16,090 bases of DNA from Pleurotus djamor. Taxonomy: Eukaryota; Basidiomycota; Agaricomycetes; Agaricales; Pleurotaceae. Below the pieces are notes generated by a model that ran no database searches, was not told the DNA's origin, and worked only from the letters and a program-made list of their open reading frames with translations. The position numbers were made by a program, and so were the translations under genes. Numbering within the stretch: position 1 is the stretch's first letter; each line of letters starts with the position of its first letter. Shown one piece after another: positions 8,914 through 16,090 of this stretch. The DNA lies in the NCBI GenBank assembly GCA_029747585.1, contig JAPEVF010000985.1, forward strand, positions 1-16,090, given 5' to 3'.

Positions 8914-10166
8914 TCAATCGATTGTGAGGTCGATGACTTCACCTGGCTGAAGTTTGGGGGCCTCCTTCGCATTCTCCAGCTTGACTTTCTTCGTCGCGCG
9001 CTTGGATGGGCCGGGAACATTAGAATTCTCTTGCTTGACGGCTGTGTGGTTTCTTTTCCTATTCTTACGACAGTCAGACAAGGCGTCCAAGCGAGCTTTA
9101 AGCTGCGTTATTTGATCCTGGACCGAGCGTGATGGGCTGAGCAAACGGCAAACTCTGAAGGAACTTACGTGGATGAACTTGCATTCTTCGTCCGTAGATT
9201 CATTGTCGTCATCACCTGCCGGGGCCTCAGGGATGGACGGAGGTGGTGTGATAGGGTTTGTGGTAGCTATTTCGCGGATTGGCCTAGGAGCAATCCCTTT
9301 CGCCTGCAAAAGATCTGGGAACATAAAGGGAGATCAACGGCCTTAACACTGAGTACCAAGCACTGAACGGACCAAGGGGTTGGTAGGAGAACGAGAATGT
9401 CACAAGCTTCTTGATGCGATGATACTTGGGCGAAATGTAGGCGAAATGACGCTTCTGCCGGTGTCACGCGTTGAAGCTTCTCCGAGTCTGAAAGTCAATT
9501 GAGCAAGAGTAAACATTCAATATTCAAGGGTTGGAGTCAGAAAGCGAACCCAACACAATGGCCGCCAACTTTCTTTGCTGTCTCATGAACTGTCTGACTT
9601 GGCATAATGGGGATGACCAGTTTTGCTCTGGATCCCGTAGTTTCAACTTCCCATACCTCAACCCAAATCGTACCATACGCCGCGTCCGGCGGTACATCTT
9701 TGTATCTCTCATCATCTATCGCAAAAAGAATGGGTCGGTTGAGAGTAAGATTGAGGGTAACTTGACAGATCATTACCGGACAAATTGAGGGCAGAGAATA
9801 TCAATTTCCTCCGTTGTGTCAAGGAGATGCGTATAGAATCAAAGGTCCCAGTTGACGGAGGTTGACAGCACCACTTCGACCCGACATGAACACCGTCAAC
9901 AAAAAATCGAGCTACGACACGTCTTTTCAGCCGCGCAGAGGATATGGGTAGTGCTTCCAGGGCGCTAAATTGGATTTCAAAGTGCTGCGAGGAAAGATAC
10001 TGGTTGCTACGACCCGCCACGGGATGGTTTTGCAACTCACTTTTCCCTCTTTGCACGCAATCCAGCACTCAGCCTTGTCCAATTCTTCGAGAATCCGAGT
10101 AGAGTATTCTGTCGCAACGGAGCCTTCAATGGAAATCCAAGCAGAGAATCCTTTGTATTCAGGCAT
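8914..10166 (-). pseudogene. DUF7918-family protein, paralogue B (frameshift in exon 4)
   Basis: Same six-exon plan as A: 10041-10166, 9777-9984, 9550-9715, 9373-9487, 9169-9314 and 8914-9117. It starts MPEYKGFSAWISIEG at 10166. Exons 1-3 and 5-6 splice in frame. Exon 4 is 115 nt, against 104 in A and 101 in C; its length is wrong by one base modulo three, and no alternative acceptor that I tested restores the frame. After the acceptor the frame reads LGEASTRDTGR, while the conserved end KLVTFSFSYQPL is in another frame. The tail is perfect: RKNRKR, VKQE (9028-9039), KKVKLE (8974-8985), then QPGEVIDLTID and TGA. So the C-terminal SUMO-related features are kept but the ORF is broken, unless the shift is a sequencing error or an unrecognised intron. 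Closest to A by the shared DDDNES and NRKR segments. Confidence 0.7.
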
Positions 10167-10348
10167 GAGTACTTGAGTGAGGAAGTGGACTGTGGTATGC
10201 CAGTGTAGGGTTGGGCTACTAGTGACGCGGTCACATGCTCAGGGGCGCGACTTTCATTTTCATTTGGTTCCGTCTCGAGAATTTCTGGACCACTCTTTCC
10301 ATTGCAATCACATTGAAAGCAAGCTAAAAGCAGTTGTATTACAAGGGG

Positions 10349-11313
10349 CTAAAGTAGGAGACAAGCAGCAAGACCAGCCCCCACCAAAAGACCAGCACCG
10401 CGCTTCACTGGTACAGCTGCATCTGAGGAGGATGCAGCGGGCGCAGCTTCATTTGTTGCCGAAGATGATCCTTGGGCGGGATCTACGCTTGTCGCTGAAG
10501 GGCTTGTCGCTGAAGGGCTTGCCGCTAACGGGTTTGCCGCTGGAGGGTTAGTCGCTGAAGGTTCTGCGGGAGGTGTCATTGCCTCAGCCCCGGGAGATGT
10601 TCCAGCCGCTGGCGCAATTCCCATTGCAGCAGCCTGAAAATAACATGTCATTCAACAAGTTTCTACTTTGGTAGACGAGATAAAAGGAAGGACAATACCT
10701 TAAAAGCCTCAAAAGACTGCCCGGGAGGGGCATTGATCGCGAAGACCATGCCGCGCTCACAATGGCTATACATGCGGCGTTAGAAGGCCGTTCTGTCCAA
10801 GAAACCAAAGATATACTCACTTTACGTCGACAGTTTGACGACAGAAAAGCCAGATAGGGTCTTCGTCATCGACGGTGAAAATCCATGTAGCGCTTCCACC
10901 ACCACTGACACTGAAGAAGCCAGACTCGAAGAGGGGTACTCGCGCCACGCAAGGCTGAGCAAAGGTTGATCGAGCGAGAGACTGTGCCCAGTCGTTGTAT
11001 TATGAACCATACAACGATGGGAGATTCTGATGACCTACATGGTTGCCTGCAACGCTGGGGGAAATAAGTACCGAAAGCCACAGTAACAGATAAGTAGTCA
11101 CTTACAACCGAAAAAGGATCGTGTCACCGACCTGCGCGGTAATACTGAGGAGGAGATTTGTGCTGAGGAATATACAACTTCGTGAAGGTGGTCAAGAACA
11201 TACCTGGGAGGGTTGAACGTGAAGCCGCCTTCCCCAACAACAACTGGCAATTGGGCTGCCAATGCGCTCAGCGCAGTCATGAGGGGTAGGACGACGAGAG
11301 CTAGTGGATACAT
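10349..11313 (-). CDS. Secreted cupredoxin-domain protein with Ser/Ala-rich tail, probably GPI-anchored
   Basis: Six exons: 11204-11313, 11106-11144, 11039-11054, 10821-10981, 10699-10765 and 10349-10633, with phases 2, 2, 0, 2, 0; 225 residues. A signal peptide (MYPLALVVLPLMTALSALAAQ) leads into GGFTFNPPSITAQVGDTILF, the usual start of fungal extracellular cupredoxin-like serine-rich proteins. Candidate copper ligands are His of VAGNH (exon 3), Cys of WLFC and His of VNHC, with Met of GMVF a possible axial ligand. The Cys in AQPC and NHC could form the usual disulfide. The domain is followed by a low-complexity Ala/Pro/Ser/Thr region with five pentapeptide repeats, and a C-terminal hydrophobic stretch GAGLLVGAGLAACLLL after KR, as in a GPI signal. 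The expected place of action is the cell surface or wall. Copper binding is inferred from family residues. Confidence 0.85.
10488..10562 (-). repeat. Five 15-bp in-frame tandem repeats in the cupredoxin tail
   Basis: Units at 10488, 10503, 10518, 10533 and 10548. The first two are identical (plus strand CTTGTCGCTGAAGGG) and the others differ by a few bases. They encode pentapeptides of the type P-S/L/P-A-T/A-S/N. Being multiples of three bases, changes in copy number would not break the ORF. Confidence 0.8.
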
Positions 11314-12819
11314 TATTGGGCCACCGATCTGCAGGACATACAAAGGGTGAGTATCAAGCCTTCGAAAATGAGACGAGGCGCAAGCCAGTGTTATGGGCGG
11401 GAGGGCTTACAAGGACTAGCTGAGGAGCAAAGCCAGGGTACCAGGGCGATGGATTATAAGCCAAGGTCACTGTCCGTCGAGGTAAAAAAAGAGGTAAAAC
11501 GTGTTCGTCACTACGGAAACCTGTTTTGATGCCTTCCAGGAGGTAAATTAGTCGGCTTGAGGACAGTCAGCGCACAGATAAGCTGGACGTACCCAAATAA
11601 ATGCTTCTCAAAGTGGGATTGATGAATGTGCCAAGTTCCTCCTCTGCTTGATCCGAGCAGAATCAACCGCTCAAGGCGATGGGGTAGGGTCGCATTGGAA
11701 AAGACCCGGGCTACAATCAGTCCGGCTGAGCATTTTCCGGTTCATAGCAGGAGACGAGCCAAGATGAGAGTAACGAACGGTCAAGGTAGCGACGCTAGAA
11801 TGTGTCAACACATTGCATCATCATCTTGATATGTGATGGCAGCGACGTTTCGGTTTAATGAAGACGATTTTTAGCGACGAGAGTGAGACTGTAAATGGCG
11901 ATAATGACTGTTGGCGCGTGTCCTCTGAGTGAGAATGCCAACCATCTAACTGACCTTCAATTTGATGGTACGCTATCGACGGCGCCCACTGTCCTGACTC
12001 CTGCGGTATCGTCATTTTGAGAGTGTGACGGTCACCACGGTGAATTCGACCAATAGCAGCCCAACAGGTGAGTCCTTTCTGTTTGATAATGAGGAGGAGA
12101 AGATCGTGGTGCACTTTAAAGATCATGCACATGCTCGACGCTGCTTCGTCCCGACGCGTCACGCATCCCTGGGCTTGACACGGTCACATGTAACTCAGGG
12201 GGGGGGGAATTTCTCACCAGACCTGAGATTCTCCACGTTCAACGTCAACCCCCATTCAACTTCGAGAGTCATCTGAGGACGCAGATGCTACATGTAGCTT
12301 GCTGGAAACTGCTCTCAAGACTCACAAACCAATCATCACCATTGTAGCAAATAAATCCGCAACAAAGCCGGACCAGGCATTCTTAGGTCGGCTCAGAAGC
12401 AGTCGATTCGTGGGCTCAGAGCAAAGTTGAAGGGCTGGGCTTGTACTCTTGCTAAGTGCGCCGCCTCCGTTGATATCGCCCCAAGATTCTTGCCAGCCAA
12501 CTTGCGCCCCCAAAAAACTTCTAATCTTGTCGCTCTCGTCGCTCGTCGGCGTATCACAATCAAGGCACTCATCCTCAGATGGTCTTCTCTCGGCTGTGTC
12601 CACGAATAGCTGCTTTCCTATTTGCTCGTGTGTTGAACGTTCACTGTACATTCATCGTAGGAAGCTTGAACCAGGGAACTTCACCATGATAGTCATCGGT
12701 CGATGATATTGATACTATGGTTGGTCACAACTGAGGTGGCTCTGAAATCTGCTACTCCTTCACTATATAAACACGCTCTAGCTCCCCTTCATTCTCCAGC
12801 AAACAGCTACAACAGCAAC
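11314..12819. other. Divergent intergenic region, no gene supported
   Basis: About 1.5 kb between the cupredoxin start (minus) and the secreted-protein start (plus), so it should contain both promoters. It has a G10 run at 12198-12207. Minus-strand open frames of about 110 codons at 11821-12162 and 12322-12651 look uncertain: no domain, no signal peptide and no convincing intron structure. They could hide an unrecognised lineage-specific gene, but I cannot support one. Confidence 0.45.
12764..12770 (+). promoter_or_regulatory. TATA box of the secreted-protein gene
   Basis: TATATAA 50 bases upstream of the ATG at 12820, followed by a pyrimidine-rich leader (GCTCCCCTTCATTCTCC) typical of fungal transcription start regions. 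Confidence 0.65.
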
Positions 12820-13437
12820 ATGTTCTCCAGGTCTACTTCTACCCTCAACTTCATCCTCGCAGCTGTGCTCAGCAATGTCAGCATGAGCTTGCTCCATCTT
12901 CCTAGCCCAGCCGCGGCCGTCAACATGATAGGCTACCCCGACACCATATCCTGTACCGACGTCTCCTTCGAATGCGATGGATTCTCTGCCGGTGGCTGCT
13001 GCGGACCCTTCCCTCCTGCCTTCGGTTTCTCCGTCAAGTTCACTGGCCTTCCAAACGCAGGCCAAGGCAATGTTTTTCGTGACGACGGAAACTTTTGCAC
13101 CTCCCTCATTGCATCGGTCTTCGGACCTGGAGACAGGTGCTGGAATGGTGGAGGTTTTGATCGTATGAATTCCGTATTCTGGTCGACGCCCGGAGTCTTC
13201 GGCAAGAGGGAGGACATGGAATGCACCCCTCCGAACAGGTTCTCGTTCGTTGATGAGAAGGGTGTGAAGGCGCGAATCATGGTGCCGAACGGGCATGCTG
13301 ATGGAGTTGCGGAGATGTTTAAGAAAAAGGATTTCGCAGGTCTTAAGCGGTTCCAAAGGGTATATATCCCTCTTCTCTCTCTCGAAAGCTCTCACACAAT
13401 ACTCATACCCGTTTCTCAGGCCAACGTCACCGAATAG
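12820..13437 (+). CDS. Small cysteine-rich secreted protein, unknown function
   Basis: I chose the ATG at 12820, not the upstream one at 12703, because it follows a TATA box and starts a signal peptide (MFSRSTSTLNFILAAVLSNV, then a hydrophobic and Ala-rich end near PSPAAA). Two exons, 12820-13359 and 13420-13437, give 185 residues; the 60-nt phase-0 intron (GTATAT..CAG) is open in frame, so retention would give a 205-residue form. The mature region has seven Cys (ISC, FEC, GCC, NFC, RCW, MEC), a Gly-rich core (GGCCGPFPPAFGF) and aromatic motifs (CWNGGGFDRMNSVFW). I do not recognise a catalytic domain. Size and Cys content fit a fungal small secreted protein, possibly effector-like, but that is inference. 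It is convergent with DUF7918 copy C. Confidence 0.75.
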   Translation: MFSRSTSTLNFILAAVLSNVSMSLLHLPSPAAAVNMIGYPDTISCTDVSFECDGFSAGGCCGPFPPAFGFSVKFTGLPNAGQGNVFRDDGNFCTSLIASVFGPGDRCWNGGGFDRMNSVFWSTPGVFGKREDMECTPPNRFSFVDEKGVKARIMVPNGHADGVAEMFKKKDFAGLKRFQRVYIPLLSLESSHTILIPVSQANVTE

Positions 13438-13843
13438 AGGGGACTCGTCAAACAGGGCAATGACATGGTCGTCGCCTCCTTCCCATTTCTATCGAGCAAC
13501 CGCGGTCAATATTCCGTCTCCCTTATCCGCCTTATACACAAATATACATCTCATTCAACGTTTGTGAAATAGAACCGTGTTCCCCCACCTTCGCCCTGAC
13601 TCTCTGTGATTTGTCAAGCAACATCTCGTTTTCCAGCCGTAGGCAAGACCTAACTACACGCTCAACCCCCAGCCCGCACCATTTCTGTTCAGCACTCTTT
13701 ATTTCTTCCCCGACACTCTTTCCGTTAGGGTTCCGCACTCACCCTTCGATCTGTCGCAAGAACGTCTTGGCATAAGCGACCCCCTTGCTTTGGGAATCTT
13801 ACATCAAGCAAGTGCATGTCAAAAATTTTCAACGATGTCGGAT
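13438..13843. other. Convergent 3' intergenic region
   Basis: 406 bases between the ends of the secreted-protein gene (plus) and DUF7918 copy C (minus). Rich in C and T on the plus strand. No coding signal seen; it should contain the two 3' UTRs. Confidence 0.5.
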
Positions 13844-15112
13844 TCAGTCGTCGAGGGTAAGATCGATGACTTCGCCTGGCTGAAACATGATAGGCTTGTC
13901 CGTGGTTTCGCTTTTAATTTTCTGCACCTTCTTCTTTTTNCAATGGAAACGGTCCGTTCGACTCCTCGGTCTTGACATGAGAACGCTTTCTCTTCGGCCC
14001 AGTTTGGGCGAGCAGAGTTGATATCGCGTGGATACGAGCGTGAAGCTGTCGTACTTCTTCCTAAAGTAGGTCAGCAGGCAAGCATCAAGACGCGAAGAAG
14101 AGTCAGGGGAAGATGAAAAGGACGTACTTGAAGGGCTCGATATCGTTCGTCATCACAACTATCCAGCCTTCTGGGTGATGGTGATGGGTTAGGGACAGCC
14201 CTAACAGGACGAGGGGCGATTTTCTTGGCTTGTAAAACGCCTTCATCGAAGAAGAGCGTGAGTTAAGGGCAAGGAGTAGGTACACACTGGAGGCGGAGAC
14301 TGCGCACTGACCAAGTGGCTGGTAGAAGAATGAGAACGTCACGATCTTCTCTTTGAGCCAGACTTTGTTGGCTTCCGAGCAGATTGACGCGTTTCTTGGG
14401 TATTCGCTCAGGCTTCCATGAGGTATTGGTGAGGATGTCCCGTAAATGAGCAAAAGGAAGGCACCCAGAGGTACGTACCCGATACAGTGGGAGCCAGCTT
14501 TCCTTGAAGTCTCATGGACAATACGACTTGGTATTTCGCTGTAAGTTCGAGGCACAGTGTATCCCAAAGATTGAACGTTCCAAATATCTATATGGATTGT
14601 TCCGTACGATTTATGTCCGTTGATTAGGCGGTCCCTGTACCGCTCTTCATCTGTTTCAATGTAGAATAGTGAATGTTGTTGAATGTGAATGTCTCCGTGA
14701 ATATGAGCGACGCGATGATTGCTCACTATCAACATACCTGTCAGGGTGAGTGCACAAAACAAAAGCTTCCTCTTATCTATGGAGGAGACACGCAGCGAGG
14801 AAATGCGTCTGGGTGTGCTTGTGCACCTCCACAAGCAAGAGACTGGAATGCCGTCTAGATATACCTTGGCGGACGTATGCTCCATTACATTCCTCGATTC
14901 GTCAACGGGCTTTGTCGCTCTAAAATTGATTTCGAAGGACTGAAATATGATCCATACCATGCTGGATATATGACATATTGAGAACTCACTTTGCCAGCTT
15001 CAGATGCGATCCAACATTCAGCTTCGCTGCCCTGAAGAATCGCAGGAGCATATTCCATCGCCATTTTACCTTCGATGGTAATCCACGCAGCGAAGCCTTT
15101 GTGTTCCAGCAT
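13844..15112 (-). CDS. DUF7918-family protein, paralogue C (complete)
   Basis: Six exons: 14990-15112, 14738-14939, 14479-14650, 14312-14412, 14128-14240 and 13844-14060, with phases 0, 1, 2, 1, 0, the same as A. It starts MLEHKGFAAWITIEG at 15112 and continues AECWIASEAGK. The domain shows VYLDGIPVSCLWRCTSTP, KSYGTIHIDIWNVQSLGY, HETSRKAGSHCIG and IVTFSFFYQPLG. The tail has EEVRQLHARIHAISTLL (coiled-coil-like), GPKRKR, VKTE (13965-13976), KKKKVQ, IKSE (13907-13918) and QPGEVIDLTLDD. The N at 13940 is surplus: dropping it makes exon 6 exactly 72 codons and joins the two halves of the basic region. This is the only complete copy without a visible defect. Intron 2 is the longest of the set (87 nt). 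Nuclear, SUMO-linked function is inferred from motifs only. Confidence 0.78.
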
Positions 15113-15626
15113 GTTCGAGCGATCCTGAGTTCTACCGGGTTCTAACACTAGATACGGTAGTGGCAGTGATCGAAGTCGAGGCGAAGTCAACTAGCCCCTC
15201 CTAACTCCTGAACGAGTCATGTCACCGTCGGACACTACGACTTCCCAACGACCAAACTTTTTGCAAGTGAGCCAGTGAACTACTTACATGATGGGCTCGA
15301 CTTTCTCAACCACCCCTCCACCACGGACATGCCCCTTGTAAGCCCTCGATGATGCCTCCTGAACTTGCAGGACGAGTGCCAAAGTCGAACATACGCACAA
15401 CGGATCAATGGAACATAGATTTCTTCGCCTCCCAAACCAACCTCAAATCTAGCTAATGAATACTCTACGTATCATACATATGGATAGTATAATAATATGG
15501 AATCGGAGATAGCTGAGGGGGACGAAAGAACTCATTAGATGGCACTACAGACAAGAGCACTACAACTCACTGAGTTAGAATATCTGCTCTAAGCTAGAAA
15601 GTATTCGGGCATAATGTCGTTGACAT
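15113..15626. other. Spacer between paralogues C and D
   Basis: 514 bases holding the promoter of C and the 3' UTR of D. On the minus strand a 52-codon open stretch (15284-15442) without an ATG reads like protein near its end (SSRAYKGHVRGGGVVEKVEPIM split over the last codons), then TAA. It may be a leftover gene end or chance; I do not call a gene. Confidence 0.4.
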
Positions 15627-16090
15627 TTAGTCAAGAGTAAGGTCGATGATTTCGCCTGGCCGGATGGTAGGCTTGTCCGAGGCTTCGCTCTTCACCTTCT
15701 TTGCTTTGGTCATGGGCCTCGTCGATGGTCCTGGCTCGTTCGAATCCTCCGTCTTCACTTCAGAGTTAGAATATTTTCTCTTTGACCCAGGTTTAGTGAG
15801 GAGAGCGGATATTGCGTCCATACGGGCCTGAAGTTGTCGCCTTTCTTCCTGTATGTTGTGAGAGTCGATGAGTAAAGAACGAGGGAGCATGGACAGCACG
15901 TACTTGGAGAGATTGAAACTTGTCATCTTTAGATTCGTCGATGGCGAGCTCCAACGTGTCAGACGGGGTGTCGGGAGCAGGGCTAGGGGTCCTTGGGGGA
16001 GGGCGAGGGGCGATTTCATTGGCTTGTAAAACGGCTGCATGACCATCATGAGTTTAGGAGACATGAACATAAAAAAAATTTGTATACTGA
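15627..16090 (-). CDS. DUF7918-family protein, paralogue D (3' part only; 5' part beyond the window)
   Basis: Two exons are in the window: 15904-16034 and 15627-15848, joined by a 55-nt phase-0 intron (GTACGT..CAG). Exon 5 reads VLQANEIAPRPPPRTPSPAP and ends FQSLQ; exon 6 reads EERRQLQARMDAISALL, GSKRKY, VKTE (15747-15758), KAKKVKSE (VKSE at 15684-15695) and RPGEIIDLTLD with TAA at 15627-15629. The intron before exon 5 starts at 16035 and runs off the right edge; the last bases fit a GTCAGT donor whose first base is just outside, as in copies A and C. Exons 1-4 are not visible. It resembles C more than A or B (KTE(D/E)SN, (S/T)DKP, IDLTLD). Confidence 0.75.
   Translation of the reverse strand, partial: SIQIFFMFMSPKLMMVMQPFYKPMKSPLALPQGPLALLPTPRLTRWSSPSTNLKMTSFNLSKYVLSMLPRSLLIDSHNIQEERRQLQARMDAISALLTKPGSKRKYSNSEVKTEDSNEPGPSTRPMTKAKKVKSEASDKPTIRPGEIIDLTLD

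Noticed and set aside
11821..12651. Two minus-strand open frames of about 110 codons, possibly exons of one gene.
   Set aside because: No domain, no signal peptide, no convincing splice sites linking them; left as unsupported.
15735..15755. GTTCGAATCC sequence resembling a tRNA T-loop.
   Set aside because: It lies in exon 6 of DUF7918 copy D (codons E-D-S-N-E-P) and no acceptor or anticodon arms surround it.

Overview
The window looks like a piece of a basidiomycete (Agaricomycetes, mushroom-type) genome. The reasons are many very short introns (46-87 nt, mostly GT-AG) in every gene, a KDZ transposase with a CxC2 cysteine cluster next to a fungal TET/JBP oxygenase, a seven-pass membrane protein of a type common in mushrooms, and several DUF7918-type genes. 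All gene models below were spliced by hand and checked for phase consistency. They are not supported by any search or transcript.

Layout. (1) 1-313 holds unidentified plus-strand coding-like sequence ending at a 4-N gap. (2) 318-4397, minus strand, is a KDZ-class DNA transposon module: a TET/JBP 2OG-Fe(II) dioxygenase gene (3013-4397) immediately followed by a KDZ transposase gene (318-3023). Both look inactive. The oxygenase has a stop codon four codons before its HxD iron motif. The transposase has a one-base shift in a T8 run and loses its C-terminus at the gap. (3) 4529-5953, minus, is a five-exon seven-transmembrane protein. (4) 5954-7283 has no gene I can support beyond the upstream TATA element of the membrane protein. 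(5) 7284-10166, minus, holds two tandem DUF7918 paralogues, A and B. (6) 10349-11313, minus, is a secreted, probably GPI-anchored cupredoxin with six exons. (7) 11314-12819 is mostly featureless divergent intergenic DNA ending in a TATA box. (8) 12820-13437, plus, is a small cysteine-rich secreted protein. (9) 13844-16090, minus, holds two more DUF7918 paralogues, C (complete) and D (cut by the window end).

The most interesting system is the DUF7918 array. The four copies share the same intron positions and phases wherever they can be compared. Each encodes a short C-terminal tail made of a basic nuclear-localisation-like stretch, two psi-K-x-E SUMO-acceptor consensus sites and a terminal (V/I)IDLT SUMO-interacting motif. 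Copy A has the SIM pushed out of frame and copy B has a frameshift in exon 4, so the array seems to be undergoing birth and decay. The second theme is the oxygenase/transposase pair. If two ambiguous bases are surplus, as other isolated Ns here appear to be, the stop codon of the first ORF and the start codon of the second overlap as TAATG.

Isolated Ns (3049, 3056, 3749, 4717-4718, 13940) behave like padding characters: where a flanking reading frame can be judged, removing them restores it.
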